From the NCBI GenBank assembly GCA_003116975.1, contig BGKB01000061.1, positions 310,001 through 374,000 of the forward strand: 64,000 nt of DNA, written 5' to 3'. The notes under the pieces were generated by a model. That model saw nothing but the letters and a program-made list of their open reading frames with translations. It had not been told where the DNA came from and made no database searches. The position numbers and the translations under genes were made by a program. Source of the stretch: Aurantiochytrium sp. KH105 (lineage: Eukaryota; Sar; Bigyra; Thraustochytrida; Thraustochytriidae). Shown here in pieces: positions 47,512-57,922 of the stretch (within the stretch, counting starts at the first letter, position 1; each line of letters opens with the position of its first letter).

Positions 47512-48426
47512 CTCGCCGGGTTGATTTTCTCGCCGTCGAGTCTGCGCAGGCGCACGGGCTGCGTGCTCGGCCGCGACGGGCAGGACAACCCTAGCTTCGC
47601 TTCGCTTCACCTCGCCACGCCTCGCCTCGGTAGGTCTACCGTCCTGCGTCGGCCGCGCAGGCCCGGTGCGTCGAGCGAGCGAGCGAGCTGCGGCTCGCTC
47701 CCTCGCCCGATGGCGCGGTTGCTCGACCCGGGATGTAGTATAGTATACTCCGCACGTAGACCTCGTTGGTTCTTCGTACCGTCTGGCGATGCGCACTGGT
47801 GGATGAAGTCGCGGGTGAATGGATGGACGTGGTCAGGGGCGCGACAGGAGAGCAGCAGCAGACGGCGGGATTGAGACAGAGGACGAAGATCGACGGATCG
47901 ACCGATGGATCGAAGAAGTGCCGCGGACGATGGAATGATCGAAGAATGAACGGCCACGAGAGCGGCCGATGTACGGATGGAAGCTCCCTCGCCAGCCGGA
48001 TGGACGGGATGGACACCCGCTCAAGCAGGCAACAGTTTCTTTTTCCTCCCCTCCCCCTTTTTTTTTTGGCCGGTCTCGACGCAGCTGCGTTGCCGGTAGC
48101 GGGCGCGTGGCCTCGCGTCCGACGTCGCAGTTCGAGCTCGACCTCGTCCTGGAGCGCGGGCGCACTTCTCGCCTGGCCAAGCCAAGGACTCCTGGCGATT
48201 GATTGCTTGGTTGGTTGGTTCAACGTTTGCTTGCTTGCTTGCTTCCTTCCTTGCTTGCTTGGGTATCGTGCAACGTCTGCTTTGCGTGCTGGCTTGCTTG
48301 GGTGCCGGGTTTGCTTGGGGAGTTCAAGTAGCAAAGCGGCAGCGGGGGCGGAAGCGGAGCCAGGTGTAGAATCGTGCGGGGCGCGGCGGCGATCGAGCTC
48401 TTTCTTTGGACTTTCCGTCGGCTGCG

Positions 48427-48454
48427 GTCTGTCTGTCTGTCTGTCTGTCTGTCA
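48427..48454. repeat. (gtct)n tetranucleotide array
   Basis: About seven tandem units. Confidence 0.9.
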
Positions 48455-48569
48455 GCCAGGCAGTCAGGCAGCCAGCCAGGTCAACCAAGGAGTACCCGCG
48501 AACCGCTCCCTGAGACACCGGCGACCAGCGCGTCGGTCTGTGGCGGGTTGGTTTGTGAAAGAAGAAAAG

Positions 48570-48598
48570 AAAAGCAAAAGCAAAAGCAAAAGCAAAAA
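48570..48598. repeat. (aaaagc)n hexanucleotide array
   Basis: Four to five tandem 6-bp units. Confidence 0.85.
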
Positions 48599-49297
48599 CA
48601 AAGCAGAGCGAGGCGAAGCGAGGCGATGGCGGTTGAAGACTGGTGAACTGGCCTGAATCGAACCCCCTTGAACGAGGACGAACGAGACGGGCCCTACAAG
48701 AACAGCTGGCGGTGAAAGAAAAGAAGCAGCACGGAGCTAAGCGCCAGCCAAAGCGACTCGCGGTGGCCACTTTACACGCACGCACACACGCACGCACACA
48801 GGATGCGAAACGAGCTGTAAGCCAAACAGATGCGAAAGAATCGACCGAACGAAAAAGGGATCGAATCGAAAAGGGAAAATCCGAAAGGGAAAAAGAAAGA
48901 AAAAGCACAGAGAGAGAGCAAAAGCAAAATGTGGAACACGAACTCGGGAGGCCCCGCAGTCCCAGAACTCGCGCGATGCCCCCTCTTCCCGTTCCTGTTC
49001 TCCCTGTTCTCCGTTCCCGTTCTCTTCGCTACCCTTCTTCTCTGGTCCTTACCTTTTGCTCCGGCGACCCGCCCTTACGGTTCCGGATTCGGTCCGTGCG
49101 CGATCCGCGCACTCTTCTGCCTTTGCTTCTTGCTTGGCTGGTACAATAAATGCAAAAAGCCTTCTCGCTTTGCTTCGCCTTGCCGCTTCGCCTTGACCTC
49201 TTGGCTTGTCTTTGGCTGGCGGCGGTTCACGTCCGTGCGTTGCGCGTCCGGCCGCTAGAGTTCCGGGAGTTGCGGTAAGATAATTGTACGACGCGCA

Positions 49298-49322
49298 CGG
49301 AGGCGGAGGCGGAGGCGGAGGA
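49298..49322. repeat. (ggaggc)n hexanucleotide array
   Basis: About four tandem units. Confidence 0.85.
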
Positions 49323-49512
49323 GGTTGGGTTTAAAGAAAATAACAAGCCCGCGCCCGTTCCTTCCTGTCTAAAGCTTGCTGGGTGAGTTACGAGATCCCT
49401 CCCGCCACGCCAGGCCAGGCCTCCGCGTCGCTCCGCGCCACGATCTGGTCGCCGCAGGACGCGAGGCGCGATGCGAAGAAGGCGGCTTTGCAAATTGCAA
49501 TTTTCGCTTTCG

Positions 49513-49541
49513 TTGATTGATTGATTGATTGATTGATTGAC
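49513..49541. repeat. (gatt)n tetranucleotide array
   Basis: About seven tandem units. The motif is the reverse complement of the caat array between the lectin-like genes. Confidence 0.9.
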
Positions 49542-50390
49542 AGCGAATGACGCAGGCACAGGTAATAGAGTATGAACGGAGAAGTGATGGGATAATTGCG
49601 AGCGGACCCGGAGATGAGAGGCCAGGCCCGACTCCGCTCCGCTCCGGTCCCTGGCACCCGTGGCCGAACGGCTGGTCCCGCTCGCTCGCTCGCTCGTTGA
49701 TCACGACCTCGTGCGTACTCCCACCACGGCGGTCAAAACGCGTCGTCTCACGCGGAGAGTATACCTCGTCTGTTCACGCGCCGGCGGCGCCTCCACGACG
49801 AAATTCGCAGGCAAGCGAGGGCAAGTCGACAACCTCCTTCGAGTTCAAGATCTGCTGCTGCTGCTACTGCTACTGCTGCTGCTGCTGCAGCTGCTTGTAT
49901 CGTGCTCGCCTCGGCCGACCCGGCCGCCGACGGCAGCTGGCTGCAGCACGCGGGCCGAGCCAGACGGCGCGTGTCGATGTCGAAAAAAAAGAAAGCAAGC
50001 AAGCTCGAACGATGGAGATCTCTCTCTCTCTCTCTTGCGCGCGCGCCCGCCCCGGTTTGCGAGAGCAGATCGAAGCCGCGCAACGTGTGTGGATACGGCG
50101 GATGCGGACGGAGGATCTCCTCGATGCCGCGGATGTGGAGGTCTGTAGCAGGAAGGAAGAAATAACAGCAGCCACTCACTGCCAGCAGCAGCTGCGGCTG
50201 GCTGCCTGCACCCAGCGCAGCCGGCGAGAGTGAGAGATGGGGAAGGGGGAAAACCGTGCGCGCGCGCCGTGTCGTGTCGTGCCGTGCCGTGCGCTTTGTG
50301 CTTTTGCAAAGTGGGGCTTTGTCGAGCAGACCAGATCGCCACCACTTTGTTGGCTTAACGAGCTTGCTTTTTCAGGCAATGCTGATAAGC

Positions 50391-50430
50391 CAAGCCAGGG
50401 CAAGCCAGGGCAAGCCAGGGCAAACCAGGC
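50391..50430. repeat. 10-bp tandem repeat (caagccaggg)
   Basis: Three to four copies, nearly perfect. Confidence 0.88.
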
Positions 50431-50654
50431 CTAGGTGGCGCGAGGGCGAAGGGGTTTGCCACACCGTATGATGCAAGCAAGCCTCAGGTTTTAGGCTTCC
50501 AGATTGGGGCCGAGCAAGCAGTCCTGCACTGCGCGCGCGGTTGTGCGACCGCGCGGGCTTCCTTCGAAAGAAGAAGATACTGCAAAAACCCGGCAGCGGC
50601 GCACGGTTGCCACTAGCCAGCGTTTTCTTACGCCGAGCAGCCTCGAGTACGTAC

Positions 50655-50655
50655 C

Positions 50656-50691
<36 letters not shown>

Positions 50692-50697
50692 TACGTA
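50655..50697. repeat. (gcgt)n tetranucleotide array
   Basis: About ten tandem CpG-bearing units ending in gtacgtatgtacg. The alternating purine/pyrimidine pattern could favour Z-DNA. Confidence 0.92.
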
Positions 50698-51846
50698 TGT
50701 ACGCGCAGGCACGTACGTCCCCTTCGAGCTCTTTGCTCGAATCAACTCAAGTCTTCCTTGCTTCCTTTCAATCGCGTGGCAAATGGCGCGCGGATGTGCG
50801 TGCGCCCGTGCGTGCGCGCGTACGTACTACTCGCGTTTACGAAGCAACGCAGGCGTCTGTGGCAAACCGTTGCGGATCCGGACGCGGACTTTTCGCGGCG
50901 GCGGCGGCGACGGCGGCGGTGGCGACGACGATGACGACAACGACGCCAGGAAAGGCCGATTTGAATTCGCAGCAGCCAGACAGACACCCACGGACCGCGA
51001 GGCTGCGCGAAACGAATCGGCACCACGCGGGCGCGGAGCACGCAAACCAATTCGCAGGCGCCTGCGGTGCGAAGATGGACAGCAGATCTGCGCCGTAGAC
51101 TGCTCTCGCTCAGCGCCAGGAAGCCACCGCTCCTGCTGCTAGTGGACCTTGGCCCTTTGGAGGTTTGCTTCGCTCTCTGTATACTACTGAGCCAGTTGGC
51201 TGCTTGGCTTTTTAGGATTCGCGCGGTGGCAACGACAACCCGGAAAACCTGCACCTCCGCGTGCGATGCGTTTTGATGCGATGCGACTACGAATGGAATT
51301 GCATTTCTGCAAACAAACGCACGAATGGATGGACCAATGAATGAATCAATGAATGAATTACTTACTAGGCCTACCTTAACGCGCGCAGGATTCGAAACTT
51401 TGGAACGCGATGCTGTCGAGCCAGCAGCAGCACCAGTAGCAGTAGCAGCAGCACTGGCAGGTGGTGCCCTGGGCCCTACTGCTCGCGGCCTGCCCGCTGC
51501 CACAGACCCTGCGCCGTCCTAGGCCGGCGCCTAGCCGATCCCGCCTCGCCGCCCAGAAATCCTCGACAACTCGGGCCTCCCTCGCCCTCGACGCGGACCT
51601 CGACGCGGACCACAAGGGCGGCCTGCAGCTCGAGCTCGAGATTGATGGCGAGGCCCGAGCCGCCGGGCCCGAAGTTGCCTCGCCTCTGCACAGTCCACAT
51701 CTCGCTCCCGCACCCTGGTATCCCGCCAAGGGAGGGAGGTCACTGCTTCGATCGCCCGCGCCCACCCGGTCCGAGACCGAGATCAGGCGAGCCGATTCCT
51801 CGCAAGAGCAGCTCGCGCACAGCTTGAGCGCGGCGGGGGTCCTGGC

Positions 51847-51868
51847 AGGCAGGCAGGCAGGCAGGCGC
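51847..51868. repeat. (ggca)n tetranucleotide array
   Basis: About five tandem units. Confidence 0.87.
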
Positions 51869-52514
51869 GACACGACTCGAGCTCGCTCATGTCGTTCGTG
51901 GCGCTCGGAAAACGGCGCGGAGTGGACGTACGCACGCGTGCCTGACGAGCAGGCAGTGCGATGCGATGCCATGACGCGGCAGAGGCGGAGGCCGCGACGC
52001 GCCGCGAGACGACGCGCCTCGGCGCGACAAGATCCGCCGCGTCGAGATGCCGCCGCCGCCGCCGCTGCTGCTGCACGACATCGAAGCCGAGCCGAGCGTT
52101 TAGGTGAGCGAGCCGCGCTGCGTCGACGATGCGGCGGCTGAGCACGATCGACGGATCACTCGGCTACCGAAGGCGGCGGCTGCTGCTGCTGATGCTGATT
52201 GATGCTGCTCTTTACTCTTGCATGGCGAGGATCTTCGGTCGTGATGCCGCGTCGGGATGGTTACAGCGCCGCGCGGGAGGCTTTCATTCACGCACATTGA
52301 CAGTGAGCGAGCGAGTCCCTCCTCTCGAGGCGGCAGGGTGCGAGGGGCCGGCGTCATCACGACTCGGCTTGCGTTGCAAATCTTGCTCGGGCGGGAGACG
52401 CGAGCAAAAGAAAAGGAGAGAAAAGAAAGTAGACGCGGGAAAGCGCATCGAGCCTGGGTCGATTCTTCAAGCTGTGCAGCAGCCAGGCTGCATTCGTGTC
52501 TTGAGGCAATAATA

Positions 52515-52542
52515 AGGCAAGGCAAGGCAAGGCAAGGCAAGG
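52515..52542. repeat. (ggcaa)n pentanucleotide array
   Basis: Five to six tandem units. Confidence 0.9.
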
Positions 52543-54886
52543 GGAAGGACTCGTGGCTCTGGAGGCCATACCAGGCGGCTCATGGCTCGGCCGCAGAGAA
52601 GGAAGACCCACCCGTGGCCGCTGCGTCCGTGATCAAGATCAAGATCAACATCAAGACCAGGATCAAGATTGCAACGCTGGCGGCATGCAGCCTGCTCTGC
52701 TCCACCAGCGAGCAAGTTAATCCAACCAACCAAAGAGAGAGAGAGAGCAAGCCGGATTTCTACAACGTAGAATCGCGCTTACATACAGCCTCGGGTCGGC
52801 TGGCTTGCTGACTGGCTGCAGCCAAGGACGCGCACGCTTGTCCTCGCGAGAAGGGGCCCAGGAGCGGGCACGACCTGCAGTGCCCTGCCTGCCTGGTTCG
52901 AATCGCGCCGCGCAAGAGTCCGCCGACGACTCAAATTCACCGGGACAGTTCGTCCCGGGACGGTAGCAAAAAAGCTCCATGCCACAGAGCCCAGAACGAG
53001 GCTCCCCCAACCACGAAAAGAAGAAAAGCCGAGCCAGGCCGAGTTGGAGTGGAATCGAGCCTCTCGTGACGCCCCAACGCAAAGGAGCGAAGCGCTAAAA
53101 TATGCCTTGTCGTACTCGTGCTGCGTTCCAGTCTTACTGTCATCGCTGAGCATCATCCCCAAGCAACCATCTTTGCCGATGCGTTGCATTCTTTCTTGGC
53201 ATGATCTTGGACGTGACGACGGACGTGACGCGACTCGGGATCTCTGACCCAGGTGCAGACTCGACGTAATGCGACTCCACTCAAGGCGACTCCACCCGAC
53301 TCGTATCATCCACCAGGCCACTCGACCCGGTTAATGCAAACTGCCCTGCCCCAACCGCGAGCCGCAACCAAGTGCCGGAGGTCGACGGCGAGAGACACGC
53401 GTGCACACGCTGCAGGCCACTTGCATCGCGTCACAGGTTCGCTGGTTCGAATCGATCGCTGAGTAGCCATGGTAGGTCGGTCGCTCGATCACTCGCAACC
53501 AAACGTTGGTTTCTTCTTTGCGCTCTTCCTTCGTCCGGGCTGCTTCAAGTTGGCGACGGACGTCAAGCTCCTGGCTTCGCGTCAGAGGCGAGGCGTTGCA
53601 AACCTCGCCGCGCGAGACGCGTCGGCGAGGCGCGGCAGAGAGGCCTCTGGCCCCCTTTGGACCAACCTCCTCGACGCTCCAAAACTTGCTCTTCCCCTCC
53701 GAGTCCTTCAAGTTGTCGTTGCTCTTCTTCTGGCCGTGCAACGGCGTCTTGCCTTGCGTTCGAAGGAAAGAAAGAAAGATCACGAACGGAGCAGCTCCCT
53801 CCCGACCGAGTGGTATCGTAGATCTTCGACCTGGACCTGGACATGTCTGTTTGTCTTCTCCGCCAGCGCGAACCCCGGAAACCCGGACGCGCGCGACGCT
53901 TCCCCGCCGCGGCAGCCGGGACGCCGGGCGCGGGGACGCTCGCGCGAGCGAGCGATGGATTGACAGTGAGCGCGACGAACAGACGCGCACAGTCCAGAAG
54001 ATGCGGCGCCACCGCGGCCGGACGGCCACTTGGACTTGGGGTTTGGTCGTTCTATGACGATCGATCGATCTCGTCGCCAAGCTCCACTGAGCGCGCGCGC
54101 CTGGGACGTTTTCCTCGATGGCGGAGGAATGTAGCCTGTCCGGGCTGGCGGGCTTGGGGGAAGCGAGCGCAGGAGAATAAAATCCGGAACGCGGACGTGT
54201 GCCGCGCGGTGGCGATCATGGCGGTCGCGGAAGATCAACGATCGATCGAGCGAGTGCCTGAGAGCTCATGTCAGTGATCGACATCTCCGTCCCTCCCTCG
54301 CTGCCTCTTTCCCTGCCTCGCCTCGCCGCGTCCCTCCCTCCCTCCCTTCCTCCCGCCGCGCGTCCGGGTCAATGCCGCAGTCGCAGTCGGGATGGCGGAT
54401 CGAGAGTGAAAGCGAGTCTGCGTCGCGCACCTCGCGCGAGACGCGAGCTCCCAAGTGCGCGTCGAGGTGTTCATTTCTTTCTTCTTCTATCGACCGGGTT
54501 TTTCCCAAAGGATACGAGTTCGAATTTGAGTTCTTTCTTTTCTTCTTTCTTTCCTTTTTTCTTACAGTCAGGAAATTACCTCTCTTGCTCCTTTCAACTT
54601 CTTTTCGAGTTGCCTGGTTGCAGCTGGCTGCCGCTGCTTCGACCCGGCCGCACTACGGCGCACAAAGCGCCGTCTCCGCACGCCCCGCACGCGACGGAGG
54701 CGTGGCGTGGCAGGGACGCGCGCGAGGGAGAAGGAGCGCTCCGTCGGTCGGACGGGCGGGCGGCCGACCGGTCCGTCGGTCGGTCGGTGTGCAATGGAGG
54801 GAGGATGGGGGAGGATTAGTCGTGGATGGGTGCATGGCTCGGTTTTGAAAGCGCATGACACCGTTGCCACGCCCGCGCGCTAGGCA

Positions 54887-54914
54887 AGGCAGGCAGGCAG
54901 ACAGGCAGGCAGGG
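54887..54914. repeat. (ggca)n tetranucleotide array
   Basis: About six units with one gaca variant. Confidence 0.87.
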
Positions 54915-56390
54915 CGACGGACGCGGCAGCGGCCGCGCAGCTCGAGCGCCGGCCCGGGCACGCGCTCTGTCGTCCTCCCCTCGTTGGCCGACCGCCACGC
55001 ACAGCGCAGCATGCCTGTAGTTATTTGAACCATATGAGCATCTCTCATCAGCTCCAACTCCGTAGCAACGCGCGTCGCTTCGCGTCGCGTGGCGTCGCGT
55101 CACGTCCCCTCGCGTCGCCAGCCACCCAGCTAGCCAGGCCGCACTCATCTCCCCGCTCCGCTGGAGCTGCACGTCGAGAGCGAGCAGGCCTTGGAAAAGA
55201 AACAAGACGCACGCGGGGACCGGGATGACGCACCGCTCGCTCGCCCTTCGCTACCACTTGCTGCTTGCTGCAGCTGCTGCTGCTGCTTGCCAGCGTGCCA
55301 GCACCTACCTCGAGCACAAAGCGAGCGTGCCTCTGCGTCGCCGGTCACTCGACTCGCGTGCGCGGTGGCTGGCGGGCTTGTTGTCGCGGTCGTCTCCGCG
55401 AGGACTTCTCTCCACGCATCACTGGCCTCGCCACGCTGGTTATCTTTTCGTGCACGACGCGACGAGCTCTGTCAGTCTCGCCTCGCTGCCATTGCCTGTC
55501 GAGTCGCGTCGCGTCGGCCGTGCCGAGGGAGACGTCGATCATCGTCGCGGTGCAAAAGACCATCTTCGACCTTCTTTCCCTCGCGCGGGCTTCGATGGAA
55601 CGCGCGATGGAACGGGGGGCATGCCGCGCCTGAGCAGCTCAGCCCAGCCCGCTCCCGCGCAGTGCTCGCTGCAGGAGTTTTCGGGCCGAGGCGGCGCATC
55701 GACGGCGCATGATCTTCCCCGAGTCTGTGGCACGCACTGCAGTGAAAGAAGCGAGCAAAGCAATAGCTGCATTGGCGCCGGCACGCACCAAAACTCATCC
55801 CCCAGTTTCCGCAGCAGCGAATTGTGCAAGAAGGGAAACCTGAAGATGCAATCGAACCGCGAGCATGGCACGATCAGAAGATTTCGGCGAGCAACGAGGA
55901 TAATGCAGCAAGGCCGCCGAGTGGCTAAAGATCGCAGCCCGAAACTGCGACGGGTCTCCCGAGGCTCGCGACGACTGTGTATACAAAGAATCGAAGCCGG
56001 GATCGTAAAAACCGTCACAACGAGCAGCAGCAGCACCAAAAAAGTCCAAGCTGGTGCTACAACACCTATACTTTACTTACTTGGCAGCTCGCGCGCTGTT
56101 GCACCAGCCAGGCGACCCTGGCTACGCTCGGAAAGTAGACGAGCAATCTCCGACAGGAAGCCAGCCAGCCAGCTGCAGTGCAGGACAAAAAGAAAAACAC
56201 CAACATTCGCGCCGGCATCGGACACGCTGCGAGCCCCACCAACCCTGGGCAGTTTTACGAAGATAGATGCAGGGCTGGAAAGCATCAGCAGCAGAGCGCC
56301 GTTCTGTGGCGTGTGGTACGAGGGCAATACGCTGACAATCAAGACGAGTCGGGTGCAGAGCCTTGCACAGAGCCGAGCAAGGCCTGGCCT

Positions 56391-56438
56391 GACCAGACCA
56401 GACCAGACCAGACCAGACCAGACCAGATCAGACCAGAC
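56391..56438. repeat. (gacca)n pentanucleotide array
   Basis: About nine tandem units, one with a c-to-t change. It is the reverse complement of the 47.48-kb array. Confidence 0.93.
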
Positions 56439-57864
56439 TTGTCGCAAGCTCGCGACGGCCCGCGAACCGACGGGCGGACTCTGGCGGCCATGGCGGCTCG
56501 AAACGTGCGCGGGTAAAGAAGCCTCGGCCGGGCCGGCCCTGGTAAAGAAGTCCTCGGACGTACTGCGTGTGGGACGGAGGAGAATAGAGAGGCCAACGCA
56601 GAGCGGCTCCTGCAGCAGCTTCCTCGCGGCCAGGAGACCGTAAGTTCGCACGTCAAACCAAGCCTCGTTCGCTCGCACAGACAAACATGAATGAAATGAA
56701 GAAACGATCCAACAAACAACTGCGCGCTCGCCTCGCGTCGCTTCCGGAGCGTGTCGAGGGCCCGGACGAGCGGCGAGAGTGCTGGAGCAGGTAGGCCTAA
56801 AGCCGCGCTTCCAGTTGCATGGCAATGATCATGGATGCGACTGCGATCGAAGGAAAGCCTGGCTGCCTTCCTGCCGTGCACTGCGAAGACGCCGTTCTGG
56901 GCCCTGGAAATCGATCGCTCGCTCGCTGGGAATGCATGAAATGGGCCGCGCGAGGCGAGGATGGATCTGCATCCTCCTCGCTCCGTCCCTCTCCGGCACA
57001 CAACCAGCCCCTCTCTGCCTCCCTGCCTCCCTCCCTCCCTCCCTCTTCTGGCACGAGCCCCGCGGGAGACCAGGAAAAGAAATCGAGTGCGCGACGGCAG
57101 CGGCTTCGCGGGTCCGCGCCAAAATGCGGCGCTCGCTCGCGGAGAAGGCGACGCTGCGACGCGCGATGCACCCGCCGCCCGCCCCGCACGAAAGCGACCT
57201 CGGAGGGACGAAGCAAATATATAGTAAAGGACCGCAGAAACGAAGCAAGGAAGCCACAAAGGCACGAAGACGCGAAGGAAAGGAAGCTAGCGCGCAAACT
57301 TGGCACCAGCTGCAGACAGACAGCACGTCAGCTAGTTCTCACTCGGCTCGCGCTCGCAGTCTGGCTGGCAGTACGTACCTTGATGGCGAGGGAAGGAAAG
57401 GGCCGCGCCAGCAGGGCGGGCGTCTTGCCACTCTCGCGAAGACGACCGCCGGGAGCTTCAGCAACTCACCCACCCTCTCACCCCTCGGGCATGAAGAAGG
57501 AAGAGCTCGAAAGGCGTGGTAAGAAAGACCAAGCAAAGGAGAAAAGAAGAAGAAGCCTGGATCATCGGTCGATCGATTGATCGATCGATCTGCCAAACCA
57601 ACCTTTGATGAAACGACATCGGGTTGAGCAAACAATGAACTCTGACGAACGCACCCATCATGCCGCCGATTGTATCAAGAATGGCCTGAGCTTTACTTTC
57701 TTTTTTCTATACACCCGCTAGCTGAAGCTATTGCTTGGCCTTTCCACGGAAACACGGTTGTGGACAGGCCGAGCCTACGCTCGTCTTCGATGGTGATTTC
57801 TTTCCTATTCTTTACGTATAGGAGGCTTAGTACTGCTGGGAGATTTGGCCTCCTCGCCAGGCCT

Positions 57865-57920
57865 GGTCAGGCAAGCCTTAGGCGTGGCCAGGCAAGCCTC
57901 AGGCCACGCCAGGCCTGACC
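57865..57920 (-). terminator. Strong hairpin two bases after the RUN-TLDc stop codon
   Basis: Nested inverted repeats: outer ggtcaggc (57865-57872) pairs with gcctgacc (57913-57920); inner ggcgtggcc (57881-57889) pairs with ggccacgcc (57902-57910) around a 12-nt loop, with an asymmetric 8/2-nt internal loop. All 17 stem pairs are Watson-Crick. The TGA of the minus-strand gene is at 57925-57923. It is listed as terminator only for lack of a better type; a 3' UTR stability, readthrough or 3'-end element is equally possible. Confidence 0.5.
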
Positions 57921-57922
57921 AC

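Larger units (their letters stand above)
43638..57922. other. 14.3-kb gene-free, microsatellite-rich region
   Basis: No frame here reads like a protein. The many long ORFs overlap on both strands, are rich in Arg, Ser, Ala and Pro, and often encode microsatellites. It holds at least twenty tandem arrays with 4-, 5-, 6-, 10- or 11-bp units, GC-rich blocks and no recognisable tRNA, rRNA or snRNA. The first 1 kb next to the Myb gene is pyrimidine-rich on the + strand. The neighbouring intergenic gaps are 0.05-1.7 kb, so this is an outlier. A regulatory region, long non-coding RNA, chromosome-structural element or unrecognised multi-exon genes are all possible. It is described below by its arrays. 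Confidence 0.6.

Noticed and set aside
49650-49700. 'tggccgaacggctggt' resembling the D-arm of a class II tRNA
   Set aside because: No T-arm or matching acceptor stem downstream within 100 bp.
52150-52165. A string close to 'cggatcactcggct', reminiscent of the start of 5.8S rRNA
   Set aside because: The conserved continuation (gtcgatgaagaacgc) is missing and flanks are not rRNA-like; chance match.
53443-53452. GGTTCGAATC, like a tRNA T-loop (also at 52896-52905)
   Set aside because: Flanking bases do not form a 5-bp T-stem and no anticodon or acceptor arm can be drawn at either place.
56339-57265. 308-codon minus-strand frame in the gene-free region
   Set aside because: Arg/Ser/Ala-rich, ends in translation of the gacca array, overlaps other long frames on both strands.
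43638-57922. Transposon, virus-like element or CRISPR-type array as an explanation of the gene-free region
   Set aside because: No transposase, reverse transcriptase, integrase or capsid-like frame, no long terminal repeats noticed, and arrays lack unique spacers.
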